A stretch of 64,000 bases of DNA from Holacanthus passer (taxonomy: Eukaryota > Chordata > Actinopteri > Pomacanthidae): the NCBI GenBank assembly GCA_025331565.1, contig JAFREQ010000100.1:434001-498000 (forward strand), written 5' to 3'. Numbering within the stretch: position 1 is the stretch's first letter; each line of letters opens with the position of its first letter. The notes below the pieces were generated by a model. That model saw only the letters and a program-made list of their open reading frames with translations, did no database searches and was not told the origin of the DNA. The translations under genes and the position numbers were made by a program. Positions 1-11,789 of this stretch are shown in pieces.

Positions 1-1203
1 TGTGTTGGTGATGTTGGTGTTACTGGTGGTGTTGCTGGTGGGAAGGAGCAGCGCAGCGTCGATGGGCTGCTGCTGCTCGTTGTTGGTGCTGGCGGAGGAA
101 GAGGATGGGGAGGGAGAGGTGGCCTTCATCTCCCGAGTCTGCTGCTCGGTGGCCAGGTTGGCCCAGTTCTGCTGCGTGGCCAGCCTGTGGTTGTTGTTGT
201 TGCTGATGTAGTAGTGGGAAGAGGGGGAGGGCTGGCGGAGGGACTGCTCCTGCTGGAGGCCGTCCATCTTGAACTCCGCCGCTGAAGGCACAGCTGCCGG
301 CCCCATGGGCGGCAGGAATGCCCCGCTGCCCGCCGTCACATCCGTGTAGTTGGGAGGGTAGCTGAGGCTGGATGGGGCAGTTCTGGAGGCCGAGGCCACA
401 CACTCAGGCTCTGCAATGTCGACGCGGCGCAGCGACTCGTGGTCGGGGGCAAACTCGTTTGTCATGCCCTGTTTAACTTTCTTCCATCCAAGGTGATAGA
501 TCTCTAACAAATTCAGCAAAAGAGACACGCAAGCCACCACAAGCATAAATATAATAAAAATAGTCTTTTCAGTGGGCCTCGATATGAAGCAGTCAACGGT
601 GTTGGGGCAGGGCCAACGTGCACACTTGTACAGGGGCCTCAGCTGGAAGCCATAGAGGAAATACTGGCCCAAAATGAATCCCACTTCAAACAGGGTCTTG
701 AAAATAATGTTGAACACATAGGTACGCAGCAACGCGCCTCTGATACGGATTTTGCCATGCTCGTCCCTGATTGGCGGCTTCTCCTTCTTGCCGCCTCCTC
801 CTCCAGCGTCTCCACCATTTCTATAAAGGAGTTCTTTCTCCTCTTGGAACCTGTTTGCTTTGCGCATCTCCTCCTCTTTCTCTTTCCGCTTCTCCTCCAT
901 GCGGACGATGTGTAGGACATGGCCCAGGTAGATGAGGGTCGGCGTGGACACGAAGATGATCTGCAGCACCCAGAAACGGATGTGCGAGATGGGGAAGGCC
1001 TCGTCGTAGCAGACGTTCTCGCAACCGGGCTGTTGGGTGTTACAGGTGAAGTCGGACTGCTCATCGCCCCAGACCTCTTCGGCCGCAGCCCCCAGCACCA
1101 GGATCCTGAAGATGAAGAGGACAGTCAGCCAGACTTTGCCGATGACCGTTGAGTGCTCCTGAGCGTTCTCCAACAGCCGCCCCAGAAAGCTCCAGTCGCC
1201 CAT
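1..1203 (-). CDS. gja3: Gap junction alpha-3 protein (connexin 46), C-terminus cut by window edge
   Basis: Connexin subunit of intercellular gap-junction channels; its ortholog Cx46 is a lens fibre connexin. The frame is open from the ATG at 1203-1201 to base 1, giving 401 residues without a stop. It begins MGDWSFLGRLLENAQEHSTV, near-identical to human Cx46. The first extracellular loop has C54, C61 and C65 (CNTQQPGCENVC); the second has C194, C199 and C205, followed by SRPTEKT. Four membrane segments lie at roughly 21-41, 76-98, 157-185 and 212-235. The cytoplasmic loop (about 100-150) is charged and has a glycine run followed by lysines. The tail is low-complexity (Ser, Asn, Gln) but keeps the QNWAN motif also seen in human Cx46. 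The coding part is one exon, as usual for connexins; an acceptor (AG at 1222-1221, after CTTTCTCCAT) lies 17 nt before the ATG. The stop codon lies outside the window. Confidence 0.95.
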   Translation of the reverse strand, partial: MGDWSFLGRLLENAQEHSTVIGKVWLTVLFIFRILVLGAAAEEVWGDEQSDFTCNTQQPGCENVCYDEAFPISHIRFWVLQIIFVSTPTLIYLGHVLHIVRMEEKRKEKEEEMRKANRFQEEKELLYRNGGDAGGGGGKKEKPPIRDEHGKIRIRGALLRTYVFNIIFKTLFEVGFILGQYFLYGFQLRPLYKCARWPCPNTVDCFISRPTEKTIFIIFMLVVACVSLLLNLLEIYHLGWKKVKQGMTNEFAPDHESLRRVDIAEPECVASASRTAPSSLSYPPNYTDVTAGSGAFLPPMGPAAVPSAAEFKMDGLQQEQSLRQPSPSSHYYISNNNNHRLATQQNWANLATEQQTREMKATSPSPSSSSASTNNEQQQPIDAALLLPTSNTTSNTNITNT

Positions 1204-1220
1204 GCTTCAAGATTTCTAGC

Positions 1221-3076
1221 CTATGGAGAAAGTACAGGCTGGAGTGGACAAAGAAGGGAGGAATGTAAAAACAAAGAGAGGACAAAGAGACAGAGAGTTA
1301 AAGTTAAAGAAATATTTATGAATGTGCTGAAAGTATCTAAAGTAGGTCTGAACATTTGTCATTGCAGAGAGCATCACGTAAGGCCTTACCCCGAGGTTAA
1401 ACACTCGACACACACGAACACACAAGAAGACACAAGGACGTGGATGAGAGTGGAGGTGTCGACGAGACTCGGACATATTTCTCTTTTTCACAAAACGCTT
1501 AGCAGAACAAGGTCTTTACAGAAAACCACCACGTCGGTGTCGGATATCGATAACAAATCGAAACACGGCATTCGCTTCAAACACAGACGCTTTTTAGCAG
1601 CTCGGACACTGTATAGGCCACCTGTTTGACTGAACCCTGGTTCACTCTCTCCCTTTCTCTGTCTCTCCCTCTCTCTCTCTATGTCAGGCCTGTCTCTCTC
1701 TCTCTCTCTCTCTCTCTCACCTGCTCGCTCCACTGCCCAGCAGGCATGTGCTGAGATCAACATTATAATGTTCGAAAACAGCATTTAGCAGAGATGGGGC
1801 TCTGGTATGGCACATGCACACACACACCGAAACAAATACTCACACACACACACACACGCCACCCTCCCTTCCTCTCCCCCTCTGTCAACTGTAATACTAA
1901 AACCAAAGGGATGGAAAAGCAAAACTTTACAGTAATAACAAAAGATAATAATAGTAAATGTGCGACAAATTCTGATGACATTTAAGACTGAAGTTGTTTT
2001 TAAGTTAAGAAACTCTGATCGGGGAATTTTACAACTTGAAAAGACTTAAACAGAAGACTCATTCTCAATCAATTTTTTCTTTGATTAATCAAATTATTTA
2101 ATCTTTACAATGTTAGAAAAATAACAAGTACAACATCCCGGTGTCTTCAAATAGCTTGTTTTGTTCAGAAAAACCCCAAAGTCATTCAAAATCAATGACA
2201 TAAAATTTGAAGGGCTGAAGCTGTTTGGCAGTTTGATGAAAGACTTGATTGATCGATTACACAAGAGTTGTCAGTTCATTATCTGTGGACTGACTAATCT
2301 TCTTGGCACTGCATCTGTTATTTGATGTCACATATTTAATACTAAGCTTAAACCTTCATCACTGAAACAGGCCTTTTAAAACTACATGATAAAGTTTAGG
2401 TGAAACAAATGTACAGATACAGATGTGTCGCCTCACATCTCCTCTTATAGTATTATGGACGCCGAACAAATACTATTCACACGACAAATTCAACACACAC
2501 ACACGCAGCAGAGGAGGAACTTACTAAAATATTCTTGTATTAAAGGTAATAAATCCATGGACTAGGGTTCACAATATGTATGACACCTGGAAGAGAAAAG
2601 TCAAACAATAACTCATTTGCTTTGTGTGAGACTTGGAAAGTAGTGAATCAAATGATGAACGAAGAACGCAAAGTTTTATGCATCCATGTATCCAGATTAT
2701 AACACTTTTAGCTCTTTCTGAATAAAATTGAAAACAGTCTAAAAACAGTTTGAAATACCTGATATAAACATTAGAAAGTTTTGCTGAGGCTGCAGCAGAG
2801 AGTCATGTTTAACCCTTTGACCTCGTGATGCCTTAAACATTAGAGTCGAACTTGGACTGGATTTCTGCCACTTCCACAGGTATTTGTGGCATGTGTGTGT
2901 GTGTGCTGCTGCTGCTGAGTGTGACAGACAGAGCCAGGGGCAGGTACAAAGCCAGACCTGCCAGCCTCACAATACAGACTGTGCCAGACTGACCTTTAAG
3001 CTTTGTCAGGCTTTTTGTCTCCCTGCTGCTCACTTCATCCATAACACGCGCAGATTTAGAAAAGTTCCCATCATAC
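1221..3076 (-). other. gja3: Probable gja3 5' intron
   Basis: The coding exon is preceded by a good acceptor at 1222-1221. A good donor on the same strand (GAAG then GTATGA) ends a possible exon at 3077. Between them are microsatellites (TC about 1670-1718, CA about 1817-1856) and AT-rich sequence. I see no open frame with recognisable homology. The intron call is inference from the two splice motifs. Confidence 0.45.
1670..1718. repeat. (TC)n microsatellite, interrupted
   Basis: Alternating TC/CT run with a short interruption (ATGTCAGGCCTG). A (CA)n run follows at about 1817-1856. Simple repeats in the probable gja3 intron. Confidence 0.9.
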
Positions 3077-3420
3077 CTTCAGACTGGAGATGTCATGCTT
3101 GAGTCTGAGGATCCGTGTGGCCTGAGAGGCTCCATCACTGTGAGCGGGGTGTGAAGCTCCAGCTGCAGCAGCGACCCTCCCTCCGCTCCCGAACCCGCGA
3201 CCTGTCGCCTCCCTGTCGGATCAGCAAACTCTTCTCACCCCGCTGCTCCTTCATGCACAAACTCCTCCAGCTCGTCCCGGAAAACTTTGGAAAACTTTCT
3301 CCCTTTAAGTTGCGGTTAGTTTTCGGAGGCGGCTCGGAGTCGGAGATGGGGCTCGGTGCGGCGGAGCTGCCTCCCGTTTCCAGCCATGTCTGGACTGTCA
3401 CATTGTGTGACCATGCATGA
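3077..3420 (-). promoter_or_regulatory. gja3: Candidate gja3 first (noncoding) exon and promoter
   Basis: This stretch is more GC-rich than its surroundings, with several CpGs (about 3140-3220 and 3320-3370). On the minus strand it ends in a consensus-like donor after 3077. Connexin genes usually have a noncoding first exon and a promoter a few kb upstream of the coding exon. No TATA box or start site can be fixed by eye. Open frames on both strands here match nothing I recognise and look like by-products of the base composition. Confidence 0.35.
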
Positions 3421-3755
3421 GTGAATCCACAGAGTCATCAGCCTGTCCGGGCCCACACCACGCCCCCCGACAGCCTCCACAAAACCTCTGCAAAGTCTGC
3501 GCCAAAGTCCACCAGCATGTGCGCAAAACTGCGCCCAAAACTTTTCGCGTCCAGAAACCAGACAGTTATTCTAAAGTTTAATTGATAAGTATTAGCTGCC
3601 ATATTTCAGGAGAAAAAGCTTTTCTTTATACACAAATTAGACCAATGAAAGCATTAATAGATGAATGAAATCCTGATATCTGGAGATTAAAGGAAACACA
3701 TGCTGGAAAAGATCGGAAGAAGATCAGTTCAGAATTTTAGGACATCACCCAGAAA

Positions 3756-3930
3756 ATGAATCAAAAAAGAAGACCCTCCACTCTCACTGGTCCTGGTAGA
3801 ACCCTATATAAAGGAGTATACTTAGAACCATTTCAAAAGGTTCTACCAAGAACCCAGTATCAAGGGTTCTGCAAAGAGTCCTTCATGGTGTCGCATAGAA
3901 CCCTCACAAAGAGTTTGCAAAAGCTGTTGT
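3756..3930. repeat. MITE-like fragment rich in GAACCC/GGTTCT
   Basis: Contains repeated, inverted AGAACC and GGTTCT words, the composition of a common fish MITE family in which they alternate along the element. No clear terminus is visible, so this looks like an internal fragment. It resembles the block at 5085-5282. Confidence 0.4.
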
Positions 3931-5084
3931 ATCGTCAATATGCCAACTTTTTTCTTCCCCAAACTACAATAAAGCTTTAAAACATTCAGTTTCACAAAAA
4001 GAAGTGGTTTTGTTTAAATGTCCATGAGCTGAGGCTGAAGATGAGCCAACAGGACCAGAGAGCCTGCAGGAACTTCTCACAGGGTGATAGTGAGCCGGGT
4101 TCACACTGACACATCAGGTCGTCTTCAGGATCCGATGATGATCTCCAGCTGTGGTTACGTTAGAGAGTGAGAGAAATAAAGATGATTAGTGGCAGTGTTT
4201 CGAGGTCCCTCATGTTAAATCTTGTTGAGTGTAATACAGTTAATGCAATATGTCTGATACTTGCACAACATTATGTCTCAACAGAGAATGAATCAACACG
4301 TTGGTCAAAGCCTTCTCTCATGAACCATTCACACGCTTCTCCGTCGTGTGCAGATCATCCACAAAGAAACGAACCATTAAACTATTGAGTTAGACTGAAC
4401 TCACCTTATGAGCAGGGTTCTCAAACTACAAGCACAGGGGGTACAGGTTTTTGGTCATTGGCACAAATTCACAGGTCAAAGTTCACCAAAGTTGAACTCT
4501 ACATGAAGCTGCCACACGATTTAATCTCGCCACCTTCTGCGAACTCACATGGTTCCACTGGTCGCGGCGATGTCACTGAAATGAAGTGATGTGACTGAAC
4601 TCGGTTGTGATGAAAACCTGTGCTGTCTTGGCCCTAACATGGCACAGTTTGTAGTGATAGGGCAGATTATTGGACTCTGTCATTGGTTGTCACACTCACT
4701 TGATTAGAGATAACGAGTGGAGATAATTCTCGTTTGTTCATTCCTGTCTTCTCCTCTCCACATCTCCCTCACATAGACAGCTCAGCTATTTAGACCAAGC
4801 ACAAGGAACCTTCAGGTGGCTCCTGAGGACATAGGTTCAAATCATATACATGGTACTTATTCCCTCTCTCCACCTCACTTTCTTATTTTGATAAAATGAA
4901 AATGCTTTAAAGGTATTATTTGGTACATCTCCTGCATGAAACATCCCATCATATTATGACCAGTAGTTAATCAACCTGCCATTTGACTGTGACACAGATG
5001 TCATTAATAAAGTTGTTAATTTGTGATAAATTAACTATAGCTGAGTTTAGCATCAATTCAAAGTAAATAAATACATATGAAAGC

Positions 5085-5282
5085 ATGTTTCCTTCTAAAG
5101 GTTCCTCCAGGAACTGTGTCTTTCAAAAGGTGTTCTTTAAATAGAAAGGGTTCTTCATATAACCAATTGCCTCCATAAGAATCCCTCTGAAAATAAAAGG
5201 TTCTTTAAAGTCAAATGGTAATAGGTAAAACTCAGTCTCTCTCTGTGAAGAACCCTTATGGAACCCACTTTTCTTAGAGTGT
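5085..5282. repeat. MITE-like repeat ending in TTCTTAGAGTGTA
   Basis: Alternating AAGGTTC, GGTTCTTT, AGAACCC and GGAACCC words, ending at about 5270-5282 with TTCTTAGAGTGTA. That end looks like the terminal sequence of a widespread teleost nonautonomous element. The opposite terminus is not clear, so the copy may be truncated. Confidence 0.5.
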
Positions 5283-7871
5283 AGCTATAGGAAGGTATTG
5301 CATTGTATATGAAACACACCATCAGACATACTGCCAACAAAACAATGAACCACAAGACTTTGTTTTTTTTACTGATTTATGAAAAAAGTCTCAAAGAGCA
5401 AACAGACTTCCAAGATCAAAGTGCAAGTGTAAGAAAAAACTTCTTCGGTACAAAACACAATCACAAACATTTAATTTCTTCATTTCTTGCTTAGAAATCA
5501 GTCTGTTCATTAGCATGTTGTTTGTTGTTAAAAGCAGACTACTAAACTTAGATTGTGGAAGAAATCTGGATAGAAAAAATGTTAAAAACAAAACATCTTG
5601 GCACCGGAATGATCAGGTTCGTCCCTTAAAAGCAACACCCAAAAGTTACACATCGTTGCTATCACGAATGTAGCGTCAGAATGTCATTTGGCTGTTACAG
5701 AAAGCAAGAGGTCAAAGGTCAAATGCAGAGCAAACATACAAAACAAAAACAAATTCTTTTAAAATCACAAATATTTGTTTGTTGGATATTTGGTCGAAAC
5801 ATTTCTCAGCCACTGAAAGATGTCAACATTACACGTCACGCTCCACAAAACCGCATCAGCTGCACCAGTTATGTAATATCAACATACGACTCGTCCGGTT
5901 TACTTTCTATTATTTTGGAATTGACACATCTAATTGATTGTCCATCTCATCTCACACACCCCTTTCCAATCTTCTCCAATCACCAAAATTACTATTCTCT
6001 GTTCACATAAGGGGATTTTTTTTCTCTGACATCACAGATGTGACTAATCCAACTCAGCTATTCCTGGACGGAGGGAGGACAAAGACATTTTCACTTTGAC
6101 ATCAGCCGTAGTTCCTCGCGTTAAGAGGCAGTGATTAGCGTGGTGGCTAAAATAAGGCACATGCTGAAAGCTGATACAGCCAGCTGGGGTCAGCACACGC
6201 TGCAACAACAACGGCAAGTCCAAATACCACAGGAGCAGGTCCGGACTGAACAGGACAACTTCTGGATGGTCAGAGCTGAACTGACTCATTTAAATCAGTC
6301 TATGAAAACATCATTTGAATATTGGGTTTAGGAATCTGTTGATTAAAAAAGAAAATAAAAAGCCTTCAGGAACAATGCAGCAGATAATCCTGCTTTTTGA
6401 AATAAACTCTTTAAGGGTAAATCATCAGGAGGCAAAAACAAATATTACAAAATGCCAAAATATTAAGTTACATTTCATTGATTCGTATGTGGTATCTTCA
6501 GGAACTCCAAGGATCATGACTGGAATTCAAAATAACTTTGTGCATGTTTTAACATCACTTAGTATTTTGGAAGTAATATTTCTGTATCATTTGTTTTTGC
6601 TCTTTTTTTAAGACTTTCATATCTGGATCAAAACAGATAATTCACAACTGTGGATTATGATCTGCTGGGCCGGTTTCAAGCACTCGCACGACGAATAAAA
6701 ACATCTTGTACAGTCCAAACATATATACTTTTTTTTATATTTTCATCCCCTGGCATGTATGTGCAAAAACACATTCTCAGTGTGTTCAGGTTATTCAACT
6801 CAAGTAGAGAACTTCACTTCAATTTCAAACACATTCAGTTCAAGCAAAAGACAAAAGACATTCTGATTTTATAGCAAAGAGCGTCAAATCTGTTAAACCA
6901 CTGTGGTGAGATAAAGTAAGATTTCACCATGTTCTATAAATCAAAAACACACATCTCACTAATTATAAACACAAAAATGAAAAACTCTATTATTCATAGG
7001 ATGTTATTCAACTAATTTTCAAACTTCATGGTGCAGTCGCCTGATTCAATACAACAGGATCATAAAAACTCATCTGCTTTTATCAGTTACTGTAAAACAT
7101 CAATCAAATGTCACCTTGTAAACTAGACACTAAAGTGTATGTGTTTTTCTGCTTCACTTATCATGACTTCATCTGTTTCCCTTCCTCTTCCTCAACACTA
7201 ACTAAATCCTTCAGGCTTTGAAAAAGATGTTCCACTAGAGAACCACCAGATCAACCACTAGATGTCAGCATAAACTCATTCTGCTCTGGTTCAAAACCTG
7301 TCCAGTCACTCAACTTTTGGCACATTCAAGCAACTTCAAACTGTGAACAATAAACTAAAACCACTATCAATCATCCGCCGTTTAAAGGAGTAACGTGGTG
7401 CTTGTAATAATATGAAATTACACAGATGCAAAGATATGACTGTGTTTGAAAAAAACTTTACCGTTACCTGACGGCTTTTGTTCTGAGAACACAAACAGGA
7501 AATCTTCCAGATTTCAAATTTTAAATGGATTTTTTTTGTTTTGACATCTGATTGCCTTTAATGGCAAATTTGAGGCTGTATATGGGGATACAGAACAAAT
7601 ATCCATATTATATAGTGACTTCCCTGCAAATGAATGTGGAAGGTAGGTCATCCCAAATACATATGCTGCTGTCTAACTAAATTAATTTCTGTCATGGTCA
7701 TTTTAAGTTCTCACTCAAAGTGAGTGCTTGAGAAGCTGTTTCACCTTCCCATGAGACAATTCTGGTGGATGCTCACATTTAGAGCCTAATTACCAATCTT
7801 TGATCATTATGGGTGTTACAGTTCATTCTTTTCTTCTCCTCTGGTACCCGTCCACCACCGATGGCTGCTCT

Positions 7872-8681
7872 TCAACACATGGTCTTGTTGCTGGTCGAAT
7901 CTGTGGACGAAGACAACAGCATCTCATTCTTCTTGTTCTGCAGGAGGGAATTTTCCCCTGTCATGCTGTCAGGGTGGTTGTAATTGTGTTTCCTGTTGTT
8001 TGACCTGGCCATGCACCTCATGAGAGCCTTGGTGATGAGGTAGCACAGCTCGGCCACGTTCAGCACCATGCAGATGGCCGATGAGGCCACCATGAAGATG
8101 GTGAAGACGGTCTTCTCTGTTGGTCTGGAGATGAAGCAGTCCACCTTGTTAGGGCAAGGCCACTGCTCGCACTTCACTAGCCGGGGCATCTGGAAGCCAT
8201 CGTAGACAAAGTACAGAGCGTACATGAACCCGCCCTCGAAGATGAGACGGAAGAACAAGCTGCAGGTGTAGGTCCACCACAGTGGGCCTGTGATCGGCAG
8301 ACGCCTCTTCTTCAGTGTCGCCAGGTCGTTATCTGTCATCCTCTCTGTGCCGTTGGAGGCCAGCATGGTTCTCTTATCCCCACGTTTCCTGTAGGCGACG
8401 TGCATGGCCACCAACAAGGCTGGCGTGGACACAAAGATTAGCTGCAGGCACCACAAACGGATGTGCGACACAGGGAAGAAGTGGTCATAGCAGACGTTTT
8501 TACAGCCGGGCTGCTGCGTGTTGCACGTGAAGTCTGACTGCTCATCGCCCCAGACGCTCTCAGCGGCCAGAACCAGGATGGTGATGCGGAAGATGAAAAG
8601 GACAGAAAGCCAGATCTTTCCAAGACTGGTGGAGTGTTTGTTGACGCCGCCCAGCTGGGCATAGAGCGCCCCCCAAGTCAT
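7872..8681 (-). CDS. gjb8: Beta-type connexin of the GJB2/GJB6 (Cx26/Cx30; fish cx30.3) group
   Basis: Gap-junction channel subunit of 269 residues in one coding exon. It begins MTWGALYAQLGGVNKHSTS, the beta-connexin N-terminus. Extracellular-loop cysteines are C53, C60, C64 (CNTQQPGCKNVC) and C171, C176, C182 (CEQWPCPNKVDC), each set followed by conserved connexin sequence (HIRLW; SRPTEKT). The cytoplasmic loop is short and basic. The tail, from about residue 222, is longer than in mammalian Cx26, rich in Asn, Ser and Lys, and ends in MC. An acceptor (AG at 8716-8715 after CTGCCTTCTCC) lies 33 nt before the ATG. The neighbour is gja3, in the same orientation. In mammals GJB2 and GJB6 occupy this position; only one gene is present here. 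The symbol follows what I recall of zebrafish cx30.3 = gjb8; gjb2-like is an equally fair label. Confidence 0.93.
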   Translation of the reverse strand: MTWGALYAQLGGVNKHSTSLGKIWLSVLFIFRITILVLAAESVWGDEQSDFTCNTQQPGCKNVCYDHFFPVSHIRLWCLQLIFVSTPALLVAMHVAYRKRGDKRTMLASNGTERMTDNDLATLKKRRLPITGPLWWTYTCSLFFRLIFEGGFMYALYFVYDGFQMPRLVKCEQWPCPNKVDCFISRPTEKTVFTIFMVASSAICMVLNVAELCYLITKALMRCMARSNNRKHNYNHPDSMTGENSLLQNKKNEMLLSSSTDSTSNKTMC

Positions 8682-8714
8682 TGTGGCGAAGAGGACTCAG
8701 GAAGCTCAGACAAC

Positions 8715-9816
8715 CTGGAGAAGGCAGTAAGTCAGGTTAGCAGCCTAGAAAAAATCCAGTTTGTTGATGAGGGACATTTGAGCAATTACCTTTCTCACAG
8801 AGTGTCTAATTATCTTGTTGTTGTCGGCCTGCAGCTCCTTTCTAGGCAGACTGGCTTTTGTGTTCTTATGTTTTTGAACTATGTGTAGAAGAGAGTAAAA
8901 TTATTTTTAAAAAACAATATATAACAGTCATGAGGTATATATTTTTAAATCACTTTAAGGACAGGGATGAAAAAACAGACCCAAGGCCGCACAGAGGTCC
9001 AGGTCTATGATAAGATTTCCAGGGTAACAAACTTTATACAGCCAACATATAACTATTAGCCAGATAACATGGAAAAGTTATTATTTGTCGTTGTTTTTTA
9101 CCCAAAGTGCAGGCTATTACTCCAGTTATTACCACTACTAATAATATTTGATAATGAAGTATTAATAGTTAATTATTAGAATAATAGTCACTTTGAAAAT
9201 CTATTCAATTGTGATCAACCTTTAGAGGCGCATCACTTCTCTCCACTATAATCTACTGTATGTTCTTCATGGTGGTGATTTTTAATCTACACATGTAAAA
9301 ATGTTCCAATAGTAAAAATATGAAGATTTTTAGGCCAGATTCATTTCAAAAGTAGAGGAGCGTCATTGGTCCATTAAATTCATGTTTTTTTTTCTTATAT
9401 TAAAACACTATAAAAGCTTTAATTTTTATTTTTCATATCCTGAAGAAGAAATCATCCTTTTCGCATATGAGTAATAGATTTTTGAAGATTAAAGAAGAAA
9501 CATTTGATGTATTCAAAGGCAATTTCAGGCTTTTAAGAGGTTGCTCAGTTAATGGGATTTTACCTTCAATAAATGTACAAAATACACATTTTTTTGTGTG
9601 GATAAAAATAATAAAAAGTTTTATGACATGACAGAAAGACATAATAATAGTGGGATCAGACACTCATGAAAGAAATGTATAATCATTATTATAAGTAGTG
9701 TTATTTATTGCTGTTATTATCTGTATAACTATAGTAAAAACAAATCAGAGCAAAGAGTTCACAAGAGTTCGCAAATCAGAAGCGACCACACTGTCATTCT
9801 AACACCAAGAGCTCAC
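8715..9816 (-). other. gjb8: Probable 5' intron of the beta connexin
   Basis: Bounded by the acceptor at 8716-8715 and a strong donor (GACAG then GTGAGC) whose GT is at 9816-9815. The interior is AT-rich with no recognisable gene or transposon. Confidence 0.55.
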
Positions 9817-10130
9817 CTGTCTCTGAGTGGCTTCTCCAAAATATCACTAATCTTCCATGAAGGGAAAAAAACAATTAATCCTCTCTTCTTTCTGTGATCT
9901 GAAGCAAAGTGTCCAGAGTTCAGCTGGATGGGGACTGAAGCCTGACTCGTCCCGTCCTGAGGGAGACAGTGTGTGAGATGCACCTGTGTGTTCAGAGGCT
10001 TTTCATCAACCCTCCTGGAGACAGGGAGGGAGGGAGGGGGCAGGCTCGGGGTGGGGCCCGCCCAGCCAGGCATCCACGAAGGGACACACATGAGGGCCAA
10101 GACTGACTCCACACAGCTGTCACTGGCCTA
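9817..10130 (-). promoter_or_regulatory. gjb8: Candidate noncoding exon and GC-box promoter of the beta connexin
   Basis: The downstream limit is a consensus donor at 9817/9816. Upstream, about 10020-10075, is a GC-rich block with a GGGAGG run and GGGGTGGGGCCCGCCC, which reads as GC boxes on the minus strand. Mammalian GJB2 has a noncoding first exon and a GC-box promoter, so this layout is expected. The transcription start is not determined. A 99-codon open frame here is probably incidental. Confidence 0.4.
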
Positions 10131-10824
10131 CTTACTTGTTTTTTAAAGTGTGTGCAGGACGACTACTTTCATAATCAGCAGAAAGAATTTGTATGAGTTA
10201 AAGCTGAGTAATGGAGCTTAAGAGCATTTTTTTAAATATAGGTAAATGTCACTTAAATGATCAATCTGGTCAAAACCTAGATGCCCTACATTTAGAAATG
10301 AAGGCTGTGTTTATCATTAAATCAGTCCCGGCCAGAAGGAAAGCCTATTTAACTACGTCACATACTGACGGTCAGGTGGAGTAACTAGGCAGACATGTTT
10401 AACCAGCTTGCATGGCTAGCTTGCATTTGTTAATATTAGAACAGAGTACTGAGCTCTGTGATGCCACCTCTCACCTCTTGTTTTGGCTAACTGTAATTCA
10501 GTCTAAGGTGACGTTAGCCAAGTTGATAATTTATGCATTTGGGGAAAAAACCTATAAATCTGCAAAGCAGTCAGATACATTGATTACATCCGTCTAGTTA
10601 TTTCCATTGTCTGCATTACACATTACACACAATACTCTTTTCTTTTGTCCATATTCAACCTTTTTCATACACAATATTTATCCTAAGGCAGATGAAGTAA
10701 GAAGTGCTAATTTCCTCTTCTGACATTATAAATATTACATAATTGTCTAATAGTCTTTTTGACTGCCTGTTTAAACTGCTTTTGTACTATTTAACTATTT
10801 CTATCCCCTTTGCTGCTGTAATTT

Positions 10825-10876
10825 GTGAATTTCCCCACTGTGGGATGAATAAAGGTTTATCTTATCTTATCTTAAT
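10825..10876 (+). repeat. Retroposon 3' tail ending in (TCTTA)n
   Basis: The sequence CCCCACTGTGGGATGAATAA, then AGG and TTATCTTATCTTATCTTA, is the 3' end of a common fish non-LTR retroposon that terminates in pentanucleotide repeats. A sister tail lies at 21398-21471. The 5' body is not recognisable, as expected after 5' truncation. Confidence 0.6.
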
Positions 10877-11645
10877 GCTTTAAAAACATGTAGAAATGTA
10901 TAAATAATGGCCACAAAAGTGCACAAGGTTGACATTTGTTTAACACTATCAATATCTCTCTACTACAGACACATTTAATCCAACCTCTACTGTACTATAC
11001 ATAACCATTAACATGTTAAGATTTCTGTTGTGGTGGTAACGGTGTATCTTGTCACACGTGATGGTCACTCCGGCCCGATATCACTGTGTAACGAAATCTG
11101 CAACATGTGCAGAGCAGAAATGTCAAAGAGAGCGCTCGTGACATGTTTCCATTCATTGGACCTTTCACAGGACCTTATCAGACGCCATTTAATGCTATGC
11201 ACATCATCAATTTGTTTTGCTGGAGGGAATAAAGGCCACTACAGTTCTCATCCAGACATATCTAATATTTGATTTCATAGTTTTCCTTACATGTTGTATT
11301 AAGTGAAATATAAAATATAATAGACTGTATATACATAAATGTATGATTCCATTATTTTTATTGATCAAAACAGTTCATTTACAGAGTTCATTTACATAGG
11401 AGACCATTATGCGACATGATTGCTTTCAATTCGGTCCTTCACTTACAAAAGTCTTGAGATCAAATTGCAAACAAAAAAAAATAAAATGCATATTTGGAAA
11501 AAATATGCTTGAAATTGAATCCCTTCTTCTTCATATGTACCAAGTCACAGTTCTTTCATAACGTCATGTGTTACAACTGTCCAAAATAGGCACTTTGAGA
11601 GCATAAATGTTCAATATCACTGAGAATTACTGTCACTAACATATT

Positions 11646-11651
11646 TTTATT
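11646..11651 (-). terminator. cryl1: Possible cryl1 polyadenylation signal (AATAAA)
   Basis: Minus-strand AATAAA, 139 nt after the cryl1 stop codon. Another lies at 11362-11357. The region is AT-rich, so either match could be chance. Confidence 0.35.
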
Positions 11652-11789
11652 ATTTTAATTTTTAGCAAAATGAATTGTCATTTTTGTTCAATTTGGTGCT
11701 ATCATAACAATTAGCAAACTAAGAGAGGCTACAAGTAGTAGCAGTCATCAATCAGAAGTGTTCGTGACTTTGGGTCCTGCATGCTGATC

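Larger units (their letters stand above)
3421..7871. other. Intergenic region between gja3 and the beta connexin
   Basis: AT-rich sequence with no convincing gene. Its short open frames lack homology I can recognise. It contains two stretches of the GGTTCT/AGAACC-rich MITE-like family (3756-3930 and 5085-5282). The proximal 3' part should hold the 3' UTR of the minus-strand beta connexin, but I could not fix its polyadenylation site. Confidence 0.6.
10131..11789. other. Intergenic region and cryl1 3' UTR
   Basis: No gene seen. It holds a retroposon tail (10825-10876). At the right end is the cryl1 3' UTR, which reads leftward from 11789; possible minus-strand AATAAA signals lie at 11651-11646 and 11362-11357. 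Confidence 0.6.

Noticed and set aside
639..1064. Open frames of 67-141 codons on the minus strand within 639-1064
   Set aside because: They lie in other frames over the gja3 coding exon, which reads through cleanly with clear connexin homology.
3115..3420. Overlapping open frames of about 100 codons on both strands
   Set aside because: They lie in GC-rich sequence that fits a connexin promoter and noncoding exon, and match no protein family I recognise.
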